DNA from: Burkholderiales bacterium
GTDB lineage: Bacteria > Pseudomonadota > Gammaproteobacteria > Burkholderiales > Burkholderiaceae_F
DNA: 64,000 nt
Assembly: GCA_020248865.1 (NCBI GenBank)
Contig: JADCGS010000001.1
Coordinates: 423,887 to 487,886, forward strand
Direction of reading: 5' to 3'
Shown: positions 9,396-18,912 of the stretch, piece by piece
Numbering within the stretch: position 1 is the stretch's first letter
Layout of the letters: the number at the start of each line of letters is the position of its first letter
Notes under the pieces: model-generated
Told to the model about the DNA's origin: nothing
What the model saw: only the letters and a program-made list of their open reading frames with translations
Databases searched by the model: none
Translations under genes and position numbers: made by a program

Positions 9396-10373
9396 TCACT
9401 GCGGCCGCACCACCACCTTGCCGATCACCCGCCGCGCCAGCAGGTCCTCGAGCACCTGCGGCACCTCGGCCAGCCCGACCCGGCGCGACACCAGTGGCCG
9501 CAGCCGCCCCTGTGCCAGCCAGCCCGACAGCGCCTGCAACACGAGGCCGTTGGCGGCGGGCTCGCGCCGGGCAAAGTCGCCCCAGAACACGCCGACCGCG
9601 CTGGCGCCCTTGAGCAGCAGCAGGTTGGCCGGGATGGGCGGGATGTCGCCGCTGGCAAAGCCCACCACCAGCAGGCGGCCGCGCCAGGCGATCGAGCGCA
9701 GCGCCGTCCCGGTCACGTCGCCGCCCACCGGATCGACGATGACGTCGACGCCGCGCCCCTCGGTCAGCGTACGAATCGTTTCGCGCAAGTCGACCGATGA
9801 GTAGTTGATCAGCACATCGGCGCCCTGCGCCTGCGCGGCCGCCAGCTTCTCGTCGGTGGAGGCCGCAGCCAGCACGCGCGCGCCGATCAGCTTGCCGATC
9901 TCCACCGCCGCCAGGCCGACGCCCCCACCGGCGCCGAGCACCAGCAGCGTCTGGCTCGACTTCAACTGCGCGCGGTCGATCAAAGCGTGGTGGGCGGTCG
10001 CGTAGGTCAGGGTGAAGGCAGCCGCGACCTCGTCGTCGATCGACGGGGGCAGCCGGACGACCTGCGTGGCCGGCGCGCAGACGTACTGCGCGAACCCGCC
10101 CAGGCCCGTGAAGGCCATCACCCGCTCGCCGGCACTGACGCCGCGCACGCCGTCACCCACTGCATCGACCGTGCCCGCCACCTCGGTGCCGGGCACGAAA
10201 GGCAGCGCCGGCTGTACCTGGTACTTGCGCTGCACGATCAGCGCGTCGGGAAAGTTGACCCCGGCGGCGGCCACCCGGATGCGCACCTCGCCCGCGGCCG
10301 GCTCGGGTCGCGCGATCTCGACCACGCGCAGTTCGGCAGGACTGCCCCATTGCGCGCACTGCACTGCCTGCAT
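9396..10373 (-). CDS. NADPH:quinone oxidoreductase-type zinc-independent alcohol dehydrogenase homologue
   Basis: Medium-chain reductase of about 325 residues. The N-terminal GroES-like fold reads PAAGEVRIRVAAAGVNFPDA and the Rossmann motif is LVLGAGGGVGLAAVEIGKL. No structural zinc Cys cluster is visible, which fits the quinone oxidoreductase/crotonase-reductase branch rather than true alcohol dehydrogenases. ATG 10373 (MQAVQCAQWG) matches the usual family start; GGAGGT lies 13 bases upstream. An ATG at 10394 would add seven residues. It is divergent from the acyl-CoA dehydrogenase, with about 90 bases between, so a shared control region and a role in acyl or quinone metabolism are plausible but unproven. 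Confidence 0.85.
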   Translation of the reverse strand: MQAVQCAQWGSPAELRVVEIARPEPAAGEVRIRVAAAGVNFPDALIVQRKYQVQPALPFVPGTEVAGTVDAVGDGVRGVSAGERVMAFTGLGGFAQYVCAPATQVVRLPPSIDDEVAAAFTLTYATAHHALIDRAQLKSSQTLLVLGAGGGVGLAAVEIGKLIGARVLAAASTDEKLAAAQAQGADVLINYSSVDLRETIRTLTEGRGVDVIVDPVGGDVTGTALRSIAWRGRLLVVGFASGDIPPIPANLLLLKGASAVGVFWGDFARREPAANGLVLQALSGWLAQGRLRPLVSRRVGLAEVPQVLEDLLARRVIGKVVVRPQ

Positions 10374-10460
10374 CGTTGCCAAGCTGACCTCCATTGAGCT
10401 CGTATCGCTGCGCTATTCTGGCCCCAGAACGAAACTGGTCGAACGGAGTCGAGGGGACCG

Positions 10461-11705
10461 ATGGATTTCGAATACAGCGCCAAGGTGCGCGAACTGCAGG
10501 CGCGCGTCGACGGCTTCATGCAGGAGCATGTGTTTCCCAATGAGCGCCGCTTTGCCGACGAAGTCGAGGAGAACACGCGCCGCGGCGCACGCTGGACACC
10601 CACCCGGATCGTCGAGGATCTCAAGGCCCGGGCGCGCGCCGCAGGCCTGTGGAACCTGTTCCTGCCCGCCTCGGGGCACGGCGCGGGACTCACGAACGTC
10701 GAGTACGCGCCGCTGGCCGAGCTGATGGGTCGCGTGCCCTGGGCCAGCGAGGTGTTCAACTGCAGCGCCCCCGACACCGGCAACATGGAGACGCTCGAGC
10801 GCTACGGCACGCCGGCACAGAAGGAGCGCTGGCTCAAGCCGCTGCTGGCGGGCGAGATCCGCTCGGCCTTTGCGATGACCGAGCCCGACGTGGCCTCGTC
10901 CGACGCCACCAACATCCGCACCGAGATCCGGCGCGACGGCGACGAGTACGTGATTACCGGCCGCAAATGGTGGATCTCCGGGGCCGGCGACCCGCGCTGC
11001 CGTATCTACATCGTGATGGGCAAGACCGACCCCGAGGCGCCACGCCACGCGCAGCAGTCGATGATCCTGGTGCCTGCCGATACGCCGGGGCTACGGGTGC
11101 TGCGACCGCTGAACGTGTTCGGCTACGACGATGCGCCGCACGGCCACATGGAAGTGGACTTCGACGCGGTGCGCGTGCCGGTCGCCAACATCCTGCTCGG
11201 CCAGGGGCGCGGCTTCGAGATCGCGCAGGGGCGCCTGGGGCCAGGACGGATCCACCACTGCATGCGCTGCATCGGCCTGGCCGAGCGGGCGCTGGCGCTC
11301 ATGTGCCGGCGGCTGGCGCAGCGCGTCGCCTTCGGCGGTGCGGTGGCGCGCCAGAGCGTGTGGCAGGAGCGCATCGCCGAGGCGCGCTGCATGATCGACC
11401 AGGCGCGCCTGCTCACCCTGAAGGCCGCCTCGATGATGGACGGCGCCGGCAACAAGGCGGCCAGGGCCGAGATCGCGATGATCAAGGTGGTGGCACCCAA
11501 CGTGGCCTGCACCGTGCTCGACTGGGCGATCCAGGCACACGGCGGCGGCGGCATGTGCGACGACTTTCCGCTGGCCTACGCCTACACGCTGGCGCGCACG
11601 CTGCGGCTGGCCGACGGCCCCGACGAAGTCCACCGCAATGCGATCGCCAAGCTGGAGATCGCCCGGCACGTCCCCCTGCCTGTCAGAGAAGGAGCCCAGC
11701 CGTGA
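10461..11705 (+). CDS. Acyl-CoA dehydrogenase (ACAD10/11-like)
   Basis: FAD-dependent acyl-CoA dehydrogenase of 414 residues that would introduce the alpha-beta double bond in an acyl-CoA. It has the N-terminal helical domain, the middle beta domain ([37 protein letters not shown]) and the C-terminal helical domain with the flavin-binding [19 protein letters not shown] and [17 protein letters not shown]. The ADGPDEVH motif places it nearer the ACAD10/11 and long-chain group than the short-chain enzymes. GAGGGG precedes the ATG. The stop overlaps the GTG of the glutathione transferase gene, so the two proteins are probably made together. Confidence 0.92.
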   Translation: MDFEYSAKVRELQARVDGFMQEHVFPNERRFADEVEENTRRGARWTPTRIVEDLKARARAAGLWNLFLPASGHGAGLTNVEYAPLAELMGRVPWASEVFNCSAPDTGNMETLERYGTPAQKERWLKPLLAGEIRSAFAMTEPDVASSDATNIRTEIRRDGDEYVITGRKWWISGAGDPRCRIYIVMGKTDPEAPRHAQQSMILVPADTPGLRVLRPLNVFGYDDAPHGHMEVDFDAVRVPVANILLGQGRGFEIAQGRLGPGRIHHCMRCIGLAERALALMCRRLAQRVAFGGAVARQSVWQERIAEARCMIDQARLLTLKAASMMDGAGNKAARAEIAMIKVVAPNVACTVLDWAIQAHGGGGMCDDFPLAYAYTLARTLRLADGPDEVHRNAIAKLEIARHVPLPVREGAQP

Positions 11706-12391
11706 TCGACCTCTACACCTGGCCCACCCCCAATGGCCACAAGGTCCACATCATGCTCGAGGAGTGCGCGCTGCCCTACACCGTGCACGCGGTGGACATC
11801 GGCGCCGGCGACCAGTTCAGGCCCGAATTCCTCAAGATCAGCCCCAACAACAAGATCCCCGCCATCGTCGACGCCGACGGCCCCGACGGCAGGCCCATGG
11901 CGGTGTTCGAATCGGGCGCAATCCTGCTCTATCTGGCGGGCAAGACCGGCCGCTTCCTGCCGGCCGACGTACGCGGCAAGTACGTGGCGCTGCAGTGGCT
12001 GATGTTCCAGATGGGCGGGCTCGGCCCCATGCTCGGTCAGGCCCACCACTTCCGTATCTACGCGCCGGAGAAGATCGAATACGCCATCCATCGCTACACC
12101 AACGAGGCCCGGCGCCTGTATGGCGTGATGGACCAGCGGCTATCCGCGGTCGAGTACTTTGCCGGGGCCTACTCGGTAGCCGACATGGCGATCTATCCCT
12201 GGACGCGCTCGCACGCCAACCAGGGCATCGATCTGGCCGACTACCCCAACCTGCAGCGCTGGTACGAGGCAATCGGCGCGCGGCCGGCGGTGGTCAAGGC
12301 GTTGCAGGTGCTGGCCGACCGCCGCAAGCCGCAGATGAGCGACAAGGACAAGGAAACGCTGTTCGGCCAGTCGCAGTACGCGAGGCGCTGA
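11702..12391 (+). CDS. Glutathione S-transferase (YfcG/YghU-like)
   Basis: Protein of 229 residues starting with GTG ([20 protein letters not shown]) that overlaps the acyl-CoA dehydrogenase stop by four bases. The thioredoxin-like N-terminal domain contains the TPNGHK glutathione contact region, NNKIPAIVD with the cis-Pro, and [18 protein letters not shown]. The C-terminal helical domain has [20 protein letters not shown] and [15 protein letters not shown]. The [10 protein letters not shown] segment is typical of the Nu-class, disulfide-bond reductase type found in proteobacteria. Coupling with an acyl-CoA dehydrogenase may point to detoxification of acyl peroxides or enals, which is inference. 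Confidence 0.92.
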   Translation: MIDLYTWPTPNGHKVHIMLEECALPYTVHAVDIGAGDQFRPEFLKISPNNKIPAIVDADGPDGRPMAVFESGAILLYLAGKTGRFLPADVRGKYVALQWLMFQMGGLGPMLGQAHHFRIYAPEKIEYAIHRYTNEARRLYGVMDQRLSAVEYFAGAYSVADMAIYPWTRSHANQGIDLADYPNLQRWYEAIGARPAVVKALQVLADRRKPQMSDKDKETLFGQSQYARR

Positions 12392-12424
12392 ACGCCAAAG
12401 CGGCAGCAGCGGCCCGCCGACGGG

Positions 12425-12886
12425 TCATTGCAGGTCGTTGAGCAGGTGCGCAAAAGGAATGGGCATCACAGCAATGCCCTCGTCGTCGAGCGCCTGCGCC
12501 TCCTGGCGGGTGGTGGTGCCGCGGATGCCGCGGGCGGGCACTTCGTTGTAGTGGATGCGCCGCGCTTCCTCGGCGAAGCGCTCGCCCACGTCCTCGGTGG
12601 TCCGGGCGATCTCGCGCGCCATGGTCATGAACATCGCCTGCATCTGCGCCGGCGTCGGCATGATCGCGGTCTGCCGAGCGGCCGCACCGGTCTCGGCCGG
12701 CGCCGGCTCGGCCACCGCACGGCCCACGTAGGGCGCCGACGGCGCCTTGACCACCTCGACGCTGTTGCAGACGGGGCAGCTCAGCAGCCCGCGCTCGCGC
12801 TGCGCGTCGAGATCATCGCCGGAGGCGAACCAGCCCTCGAACGTGTGCGCGTTATCGCAACGCAGGTTGAATACCTTGATGGACAT
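12425..12886 (-). CDS. DUF1178 family protein
   Basis: Protein of 153 residues beginning MSIKVFNLRCDNAHTFEGWF. It carries two Cys/His clusters near the N terminus (LRCDNAH, and LLSCPVCNS around residue 43) that suggest a small zinc ribbon, followed by a charged helical tail (QMQAMFMTMAREIARTTEDV) and RRIHYNEVPARGIRGTTT. This matches the DUF1178 family of proteobacteria, whose function is unknown. It lies four bases downstream of the tRNA-Leu gene on the same strand and may share its transcript. Confidence 0.85.
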   Translation of the reverse strand: MSIKVFNLRCDNAHTFEGWFASGDDLDAQRERGLLSCPVCNSVEVVKAPSAPYVGRAVAEPAPAETGAAARQTAIMPTPAQMQAMFMTMAREIARTTEDVGERFAEEARRIHYNEVPARGIRGTTTRQEAQALDDEGIAVMPIPFAHLLNDLQ

Positions 12887-12890
12887 GCTG

Positions 12891-12981
12891 TGGTGCCGCG
12901 GGCCGGAGTCGAACCGGCACGCTCCTTTGACAGAGCCGCGGATTTTAAGTCCGCTGTGTCTACCGATTTCACCACCGCGGC
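12891..12981 (-). tRNA. tRNA-Leu(UAA)
   Basis: A long-variable-arm tRNA on the minus strand. The acceptor pairs GCCGCGG with CCGCGGC, the 3' CCA is encoded (complement of 12891-12893), the anticodon loop reads CTTAAAA with anticodon TAA, and the T-loop is GGTTCGACTCC. The total is 91 bases with CCA, as expected for a class II leucine tRNA. It decodes UUA/UUG. Confidence 0.97.
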
Positions 12982-13009
12982 CGGCGGTCGAGACGGGGAA
13001 TTGCGACCG

Positions 13010-13015
13010 ATTGTA
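13010..13015 (-). promoter_or_regulatory. Probable -10 element for tRNA-Leu
   Basis: TACAAT reads on the minus strand 29 bases upstream of the mature tRNA-Leu 5' end, a normal distance for a tRNA promoter -10. No strong -35 could be chosen. The rest of the gap up to iscX (to 13189) shows only a hairpin described separately. Confidence 0.4.
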
Positions 13016-13164
13016 GGTCTGTCCCGGCGGTTCTCGCCGGCTGCCGCGCCGGCCGCAATCCGGGGCGAAACCATAGCGGGCACGGTGACCCGGCCACACG
13101 GCGCGGCCGACCGCCGCACCGCTGGCGATCGCAGCGCCGCGGCGCGTGGCCCAGCGTCGGTTCG

Positions 13165-13186
13165 GCCGCGACGGGATTGTCGCGGC
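13165..13186 (-). terminator. Hairpin just after iscX, possible end of the isc operon
   Basis: A perfect 8-bp stem (GCCGCGAC / GTCGCGGC, 6-base loop) begins 3 bases past the iscX stop. It is not followed by a T-run on the minus strand, so it is not a classical intrinsic terminator; it could stabilise the mRNA 3' end. Confidence 0.35.
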
Positions 13187-13189
13187 AGC

Positions 13190-13390
13190 CTATGCCACCT
13201 CGTCGATCCAGGCCATCTGGATCGCCTCGAGGATCTTCTCGTTGGAGCGATTGGGGTCGTCGCTGAACCCGGGCAGCTCGCGTACCCAGCGGTGCAGGTC
13301 GGTGAAGCGGATTGCCTTCGGGTCGACGTCGGGGTGCCGCTCGGACAGCGCGATGGCGATCTCCAGAGTGTCGGTCCACTTGATGCTCAT
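13190..13390 (-). CDS. iscX: Fe-S cluster assembly protein IscX
   Basis: Small acidic protein of 66 residues (MSIKWTDTLEIAIALSERHP) with the family segment TDLHRWVRELPGFSDDPNRS and the C-terminal ILEAIQMAWIDE. IscX binds IscS and iron and modulates cluster synthesis. It is the last gene of the isc operon, 10 bases after fdx, which is its usual place. Confidence 0.96.
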   Translation of the reverse strand: MSIKWTDTLEIAIALSERHPDVDPKAIRFTDLHRWVRELPGFSDDPNRSNEKILEAIQMAWIDEVA

Positions 13391-13400
13391 GCCGCGGTCC

Positions 13401-13739
13401 TCAGTGGTTTTCCTTGGCGTGGTTGATCGAGTACCGGGGAATCTCGACGGTCAGATCGGCGTCCTTGACGATCGCCTGGCACGACAGCCGCGAGGTCGGC
13501 GTCAATCCCCAGGCCATGTCCAGCAGGTCGTCCTCGTCCTCGTCGGAGGGGTCGAGTGTCTCGAAGCCCTGGCGCACGATGACATGGCAGGTGGTGCAGG
13601 CGCAGGACAGCTCGCAGGCGTGCTCGATCTCGATGTCGTGGTCGAGCAGGTTGCGACAGATGCTCTTGCCCGGTGCGGCCTCGATCTGGGCGCCCGCGGG
13701 GCAGATCTGCTCGTGCGGCAGGATGGTGATCTTGGGCAT
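13401..13739 (-). CDS. fdx: ISC-type 2Fe-2S ferredoxin
   Basis: Ferredoxin of 112 residues that supplies electrons for cluster assembly. Cluster ligands Cys42, Cys48, Cys51 and Cys87 occur in EHACELSCACTTCHVIV and RLSCQAI, with the same spacing and numbering as E. coli Fdx; Cys46, a further conserved residue, is also present. It starts 16 bases downstream of hscA and ends 10 bases before iscX. Confidence 0.97.
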   Translation of the reverse strand: MPKITILPHEQICPAGAQIEAAPGKSICRNLLDHDIEIEHACELSCACTTCHVIVRQGFETLDPSDEDEDDLLDMAWGLTPTSRLSCQAIVKDADLTVEIPRYSINHAKENH

Positions 13740-13755
13740 GCGGACCTTGCTCGCT

Positions 13756-15621
13756 CTACCGGGCCATGACTTCGTCCACTCGCCGGCCGGCGAGTGCGGC
13801 GCGGATCGAGCGGTCCATGCGGCGTGCGGCAAACTCCTCGGTGGCATGCGCCAGCGCGTCGACCGCGGCCTTGATCGCTTCGGCGTCGTCGCCGGCGGCC
13901 ACCGCGCGCAAGGCGGCCAGCCGCGCCTCGACCTCGGCGAACTCGGCCGCGCCCAACAGATCGGCATCGGCGGCCAGCGCGGCCGCGGTCGCCTCGATCA
14001 GGCGCTGCGCGTCGACCTGCTGCTCGCGCAGCGCACGCGCCTGCAGATCGGCCTCGGCCGTGCCCATGGAGTCCTGCAGCATGCGCGCGATGTCCTCGTC
14101 ACCCAGCCCGTAGCTCGGCTTGACCTCGACGCGCGCCTGCACGGCACTGGCGGTCTCCATCGCCGTCACCTCCAGCAGGCCATCGGCATCGACCTGGAAG
14201 GTGACGCGGATCCGCGCCGCGCCGGCGACCATCGGCGGAATGCCCCGCAGCTCGAAGCGCGCCAGCGAACGGCAGTGATCCACGAGTTCGCGCTCGCCCT
14301 GCAAGACGTGGATCGCCATGGCGGTCTGGCCGTCCTTGAAGGTGGTGAACTCCTGCGCGCGGGCGACCGGAATGGTGGAGTTGCGCGGAATCACCTTCTC
14401 GACCAGCCCGCCCATGGTCTCCAGACCGAGCGACAGCGGAATCACGTCGAGCAGCAACCAGTCGTCGCCGCCGCGGTTGCCGGCCAGCAGGTTGGCCTGC
14501 ATGGCCGCACCCAGGGCAACCACCTGGTCGGGGTCGATGTTGGTCAGCGGCGCCTGGCCGAACAGGTCGGCCACCGCCTTGCGCACGTGCGGCATGCGGG
14601 TCGCACCACCCACCAGCACCACGCCCTTGACGTCGGCCGGCTTCAACTGGGCATCGCGCAGCGCCTGGCGCGTGGCCTCCAGCGTCTTGGCCACCAGGTG
14701 CTGCGTCATCGACGCGAAGCCCTCGGCGCTGATCGACAGGTTCACCCAGCGTCCGTCGGACAGGCGCGCCTGGATCGTGGCCTTGCCCTTGCTGGACAGC
14801 CGCTCCTTGGCGGCGCGCGCCCTGGCCGTCAGCAGGCTCTGGTCCTCGGGCGCCAGCAGCGACAGGTTGGCCTGCTCCAGGATCCAGCAGTACAGGCGGT
14901 GATCGAAGTCATCGCCGCCCAGCGCCGAGTCGCCGCCGGTGGCGAGCACCTCGAACACGCCCTTCCTTAGCCGCAGCACCGACACGTCGAAGGTGCCGCC
15001 GCCGAGGTCGTACACCGCAAAGACGCCCTCGGCTTCGTTGTCCAGTCCGTAGGCCAGCGCCGCCGCGGTGGGCTCGTTGAGCAGGCGCAGCACGTTGAGC
15101 CCGGCCAGGCGCGCCGCGTCACGCGTGGCCTGGCGCTGCGCGTCGTCGAAGTACGCCGGCACGGTGATGACGGCACCCACCAGCGGCCCGCCGAGCGAGG
15201 CCTCGGCGCGCTCGCGCAGCACCTTGAGGATTTCCGCCGAGACTTCCACCGGGCTCTTGACGCCGGCCACCGTGCGCAGTTGCAGCATGCCCGGCGCATC
15301 GACGAAGTCGTAGGGCAGGTTTTCCGCGTGCGCAACGTCCTTCACGCCCCGGCCCATGAACCGCTTGACCGAGGAAATGGTGTTACGCGGATCGCCGGCC
15401 TGCTGCGCCTGCGCGCCGTGGCCCACCTCGACGCCGGCGCCGCGATAGCGCACCACCGAGGGCAGCAGCGCCCGCCCCTGCGCATCGGCCAGCACCTCGG
15501 GCAGGCCATGGCGCACGGTGGCCACCAGCGAGTTGGTTGTGCCCAGGTCGATGCCGACCGCCAGACGGTGCTGGTGGGGCGCCGTCGACATGCCCGGCTC
15601 GGCAATCTGCAGCAGCGCCAT
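13756..15621 (-). CDS. hscA: Fe-S assembly Hsp70 chaperone HscA
   Basis: Specialised Hsp70 of 621 residues that, with HscB, releases 2Fe-2S clusters from IscU. The nucleotide-binding domain shows [14 protein letters not shown] near residue 25, [16 protein letters not shown] and [17 protein letters not shown]. The substrate-binding domain begins at about [20 protein letters not shown] and includes [14 protein letters not shown]. The ATG at 15621 shares its A with the TGA of hscB (TGATG), so translation is coupled. The length is close to the E. coli protein (616). Confidence 0.97.
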   Translation of the reverse strand: MALLQIAEPGMSTAPHQHRLAVGIDLGTTNSLVATVRHGLPEVLADAQGRALLPSVVRYRGAGVEVGHGAQAQQAGDPRNTISSVKRFMGRGVKDVAHAENLPYDFVDAPGMLQLRTVAGVKSPVEVSAEILKVLRERAEASLGGPLVGAVITVPAYFDDAQRQATRDAARLAGLNVLRLLNEPTAAALAYGLDNEAEGVFAVYDLGGGTFDVSVLRLRKGVFEVLATGGDSALGGDDFDHRLYCWILEQANLSLLAPEDQSLLTARARAAKERLSSKGKATIQARLSDGRWVNLSISAEGFASMTQHLVAKTLEATRQALRDAQLKPADVKGVVLVGGATRMPHVRKAVADLFGQAPLTNIDPDQVVALGAAMQANLLAGNRGGDDWLLLDVIPLSLGLETMGGLVEKVIPRNSTIPVARAQEFTTFKDGQTAMAIHVLQGERELVDHCRSLARFELRGIPPMVAGAARIRVTFQVDADGLLEVTAMETASAVQARVEVKPSYGLGDEDIARMLQDSMGTAEADLQARALREQQVDAQRLIEATAAALAADADLLGAAEFAEVEARLAALRAVAAGDDAEAIKAAVDALAHATEEFAARRMDRSIRAALAGRRVDEVMAR

Positions 15622-16142
15622 CAGGCGGCTCCCCGCTGGGCGACGGTGGCCAGCTCGCCGCTGAACTTCGAGGTGAACATCAGCTGGCGCACAAGGGCCG
15701 CCGCGCCCGGGAAGTCCTGCTCGACGTCGATCTTGCGTTCGAGGTCGGCCAGCAGCCGCGCCTGCTCGCCGGCCACCGCGCGCTGCAGTCCCTCGCACTC
15801 GGCAGTGCTGCCCGCCGCGTCGAGCGCCTCGCGCCAGTCCATCTGCTGCATCAGGAAGGGCGCCGGCATGGCCGTGTTGCTCTCGGCCTCGATCGGCGCA
15901 CCGTGCATCTCGCACAGGCAGGCCGCGCGTTGCACCGGGTCGCGCAGCACGCGGTAGGCCTCGTTGGCGCGGGTGGCCCACTGCATCGCCACGCGCCGCT
16001 CGGCGGCCGAGGCCACCGCGAAGCGGTCCGGATGCACCTGGGTCTGCACGCGCTGGTAGGCGGCGTCGAGCGCCTGCGGGTCGAGCCCGAAGCGCGGCTC
16101 GAAGCCAAGCAGGCTGAAGTGATCGGGGGCGCGGGCGGACAC
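15621..16142 (-). CDS. hscB: Fe-S assembly J-domain co-chaperone HscB
   Basis: J-protein of 173 residues that delivers IscU to HscA and stimulates its ATPase. It starts [20 protein letters not shown]; the J-domain contains HPD at residues 37-39 (TQVHPDRFA), and the C-terminal helical domain that binds IscU follows ([15 protein letters not shown] and later [11 protein letters not shown]). It lies between iscA and hscA, as in the standard operon. Confidence 0.96.
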   Translation of the reverse strand: MSARAPDHFSLLGFEPRFGLDPQALDAAYQRVQTQVHPDRFAVASAAERRVAMQWATRANEAYRVLRDPVQRAACLCEMHGAPIEAESNTAMPAPFLMQQMDWREALDAAGSTAECEGLQRAVAGEQARLLADLERKIDVEQDFPGAAALVRQLMFTSKFSGELATVAQRGAA

Positions 16143-16214
16143 GGGAGGAAACCGGGGCTCAGAAACGAGAAGCGGCTGCCAGCGCAGCCGCCTCGTGCAT
16201 GGCGCAGCGGCAGG

Positions 16215-16538
16215 CTAGACGCGGAACGACTCGCCGCAGCCGCAACGGTCCTTTTCTCGCGGGTTGTTGAACTTGAAGCCTTCGTTGAGGCCTTCGCGCA
16301 CGAAATCGAGCTCGGTGCCGTCGAGGTAGGCGAGGCTCTTCGGATCGACGAACACCGCGACGCCATGGCTGTCGAAGCGCTGGTCCTCGGGGTTGGCCGC
16401 GTCGGCGTACTCGAGCTTGTAGGCCATGCCGGAGCAGCCCGTGGTGCGCACACCCAGGCGCAGGCCGATACCCTTGCCGCGCCGTGCAAGAAAGCCCGAG
16501 ACGTGCCGCGCGGCGCGTTCGGTCAGCGTGACCGCCAT
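16215..16538 (-). CDS. iscA: A-type Fe-S carrier protein IscA
   Basis: Protein of 107 residues that carries iron or clusters to target apoproteins. The three conserved Cys are present: Cys35 in TTGCSGMAY and Cys99/Cys101 in DRCGCGESF. The start at 16538 ([17 protein letters not shown]) is supported by GGAGGAAAAATC just before the ATG, so the 20-residue upstream extension is not used. It is 26 bases downstream of iscU. Confidence 0.97.
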   Translation of the reverse strand: MAVTLTERAARHVSGFLARRGKGIGLRLGVRTTGCSGMAYKLEYADAANPEDQRFDSHGVAVFVDPKSLAYLDGTELDFVREGLNEGFKFNNPREKDRCGCGESFRV

Positions 16539-16564
16539 GATTTTTCCTCCCTGCCCTGCCCGGA

Positions 16565-17002
16565 TCAGGCCGCCGCGCGCTGCTCGCCGGGGGCGCACAC
16601 CGGCGCCTCACCGCGGCCTGGCTCGGCGTGCTTGTTCCGGTAGTCGGTGATCGCGGCCTTGATCGCATCCTCAGCCAGGATCGAGCAGTGGATCTTCACC
16701 GGCGGCAACGCCAGTTCTTCGGCGATCTGCGTGTTCTTCAGCAGCATGGCCTGGTCGAGCGTCTTGCCCTTGACCCACTCGGTGACGAGCGAGCTCGAGG
16801 CGATCGCCGAGCCGCAGCCGTAGGTCTTGAAGCGTGCATCCTCGATCACGCCCTGCTCGTTGACCTTGATCTGCAGCTTCATCACGTCGCCGCAGGCCGG
16901 CGCGCCGACCATGCCCGTGCCCACTGCGTCGTCGCCCTTGTCGAACGCGCCGACATTGCGCGGGTTCTCGTAGTGATCGATGACTTTCTCGCTATAGGCC
17001 AT
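16565..17002 (-). CDS. iscU: Fe-S cluster scaffold protein IscU
   Basis: Scaffold protein of 145 residues on which IscS, Fdx and iron build 2Fe-2S clusters. Cys37 (GAPACGDV), Cys63 (KTYGCGSA) and Cys106 (KIHCS) are the cluster ligands, and the HscA recognition motif LPPVK is at residues 99-103. The usual protein is about 128 residues; here a C-terminal tail of about 19 residues ([19 protein letters not shown]) is added, containing an extra Cys. The gene is 24 bases downstream of iscS. Confidence 0.97.
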   Translation of the reverse strand: MAYSEKVIDHYENPRNVGAFDKGDDAVGTGMVGAPACGDVMKLQIKVNEQGVIEDARFKTYGCGSAIASSSLVTEWVKGKTLDQAMLLKNTQIAEELALPPVKIHCSILAEDAIKAAITDYRNKHAEPGRGEAPVCAPGEQRAAA

Positions 17003-17026
17003 GTTCTGCCTCCCGTCCCTTCTCGC

Positions 17027-18235
17027 TCAGTGTGCAGCCCACTGCACGGTGTTCAAGTCGATGCCTTCCTGGTGCATTTCCCAAAGCGGCGACATCTCGC
17101 GCAGCTTGGCGACCTTGCGCTTGAGGAGGTCGACCGTGTAGTCGATCTCCTCCTCGGTCGTGAAGCGGCCGACGGTGAAGCGGATCGAGCTGTGCGCAAG
17201 CTCGTCGCTGCGGCCCAGCGCACGCAGGACGTAAGAGGGCTCGAGCGAAGCCGAGGTACAGGCCGAGCCCGACGACACTGCCACGTCCTTGATCGCCATG
17301 ATCAGGCTTTCGCCCTCGACGAAGTTGAAGCTCACGTTGAGGTTGTGCGGCACGCGCTGCTCGAGGTCGCCGTTGAGGTAGACCTCGTCGATTTCCGACA
17401 GTCCCTTCCAGAGCCGGTCGCGCAGCATGCGGATGCGCTCGTTCTCGGTGGCCATCTCGGCCCGCGCAATCCGGAACGCCTCGCCCATGCCGACGATCTG
17501 GTGGGTCGGCAGCGTGCCCGAACGCAGGCCGCGCTCGTGCCCGCCGCCGTGCATCTGTGCCTCCAGTCGGATGCGTGGCTTGCGCCGCACGTAGAGCGCA
17601 CCGACCCCCTTCGGCCCGTAGGTCTTGTGGGCCGAGAACGACATCAGGTCGACCTTCAGCCGGGCCAGGTCCACCACCACCTTGCCGGTGGCCTGCGCGG
17701 CGTCGACGTGGAAGGCGATGCCCCGGGCGCGGCACAGCTCGCCGATGCGCGGAATGTCCTGGATGACGCCGATCTCGTTGTTCACGTACATCACCGACAC
17801 GCAGATGGTGTCAGGACGCAGGGCCGCCTCCAGCCGGGCCAGATCGATCAACCCGTCGGGCTGCACTTCGAGGTAGGTGACCTCGTAGCCCTCGCGCTCC
17901 AGTTCGCGCATCGTGTCGAGCGTGGCCTTGTGCTCGGTCTTCAACGTGACCAGGTGCCTGCCCTTGTCCTTGTAAAAATGGGCCACGCCCTTCAGGGCGA
18001 GGTTGATCGACTCGGTGGCGCCGCTGGTCCAGATGATCTCGCGCGGGTCGGCATTGACCAGATCGGCCACGTGCTGGCGCGCGTCCTCGACCGCCTTCTC
18101 GGCCTCCCAGCCGAAGGCATGGCTGCGCGAGGCCGGATTGCCGAAGCTCTGGCGCAGGTATGGGACCATCTTGTCGACCACGCGCGGGTCAACCGGCGTG
18201 GTGGCCGAGTAGTCCAGATAGATCGGAAGTTGCAT
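17027..18235 (-). CDS. iscS: Cysteine desulfurase IscS
   Basis: PLP-dependent desulfurase of 402 residues that removes sulfur from cysteine for Fe-S clusters and tRNA thiolation. The PLP lysine is Lys204 in [12 protein letters not shown], and the persulfide Cys is 326 in [13 protein letters not shown]. The ATG at 18235 ([14 protein letters not shown]) is chosen because GAGGGAG sits just upstream; an in-frame TTG four codons earlier would remove this site. iscR ends 8 bases upstream. Confidence 0.97.
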   Translation of the reverse strand: MQLPIYLDYSATTPVDPRVVDKMVPYLRQSFGNPASRSHAFGWEAEKAVEDARQHVADLVNADPREIIWTSGATESINLALKGVAHFYKDKGRHLVTLKTEHKATLDTMRELEREGYEVTYLEVQPDGLIDLARLEAALRPDTICVSVMYVNNEIGVIQDIPRIGELCRARGIAFHVDAAQATGKVVVDLARLKVDLMSFSAHKTYGPKGVGALYVRRKPRIRLEAQMHGGGHERGLRSGTLPTHQIVGMGEAFRIARAEMATENERIRMLRDRLWKGLSEIDEVYLNGDLEQRVPHNLNVSFNFVEGESLIMAIKDVAVSSGSACTSASLEPSYVLRALGRSDELAHSSIRFTVGRFTTEEEIDYTVDLLKRKVAKLREMSPLWEMHQEGIDLNTVQWAAH

Positions 18236-18243
18236 GCGCTCCC

Positions 18244-18762
18244 TCAACCGACGGCTGGTTGTGGTTTGATGGCCGCCGGCGCCACCGGACGCGGAGTCCG
18301 GGGCTCCCGGCGATTATCGTGCAGGACTGCGACGTTGGCACCCTGCTGCGCCATTTTTTGCCGCTGCTGCTCCACCAGGTCGAGCAACGACACCGAGTCG
18401 AGGTAGTCGACCATGACGCGATTGAGGTTGGCCCACAGGTCGTGGGTCATGCAGCGCTGGTCGTCCTGGCAGTTCTCCTTGCCGCCGCACTGCGTGGCGT
18501 CGAGCGGCTCGTCCACCGCGTAGATGATGTCGGCCACCGAGATGTGGCCGATCGGCTTGCCGAGCGTGTAGCCGCCGCCGGGGCCGCGGGTGCTCTCGAC
18601 CAGCTCGTGCCGGCGCAGCTTGCCGAACAGTTGCTCCAAGTAGGACAGGGAGATCTTCTGGCGCTGGCTGATGCCAGCCAGCGTCACCGGCCCGTTGTGC
18701 TCGCGCAGCGCCAGATCGATCATCGCCGTCACGGCAAAGCGGCCCTTCGTGGTGAGTCTCAT
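18244..18762 (-). CDS. iscR: Rrf2-family regulator IscR
   Basis: Fe-S-sensing repressor of 172 residues. The winged-helix domain begins [19 protein letters not shown], and the cluster ligands Cys92, Cys98 and Cys104 lie in [20 protein letters not shown], with His107 also conserved. As a 2Fe-2S protein it represses its own operon through type 1 sites; the apoprotein uses type 2 sites. An upstream in-frame extension is rejected because it would run through the promoter and the operator. It is the first gene of the operon. Confidence 0.97.
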   Translation of the reverse strand: MRLTTKGRFAVTAMIDLALREHNGPVTLAGISQRQKISLSYLEQLFGKLRRHELVESTRGPGGGYTLGKPIGHISVADIIYAVDEPLDATQCGGKENCQDDQRCMTHDLWANLNRVMVDYLDSVSLLDLVEQQRQKMAQQGANVAVLHDNRREPRTPRPVAPAAIKPQPAVG

Positions 18763-18797
18763 GGCAGACCTCGTCGGTGGGTTCAAAACGGGCTTCA

Positions 18798-18850
18798 ATT
18801 CCCGATCAAACTGGTCGGGAATGATAGGAGATTCCGACAAACGAAGTCAA
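18798..18850 (-). promoter_or_regulatory. isc operon promoter with IscR type 1-like operator
   Basis: On the minus strand TTGACT (18845-18850), an 18-base spacer and TATCAT (18821-18826) form a good sigma-70 promoter. Overlapping the -10 is a 25-base palindrome at 18798-18822, with arms ATTCCCGA and TCGGGAAT and 20 of 25 positions self-complementary. It agrees with the published E. coli IscR type 1 consensus at about 19 of 25 positions, counted by eye. The position over the -10 fits repression by holo-IscR. The iscR ATG is 36 bases downstream. Confidence 0.75.
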
Positions 18851-18912
18851 CTTTGGTTCCGGGCGGCCCGACGGATTACGGGGTCATTGGCGTGCTCGAT
18901 AGACTGCCGGGT

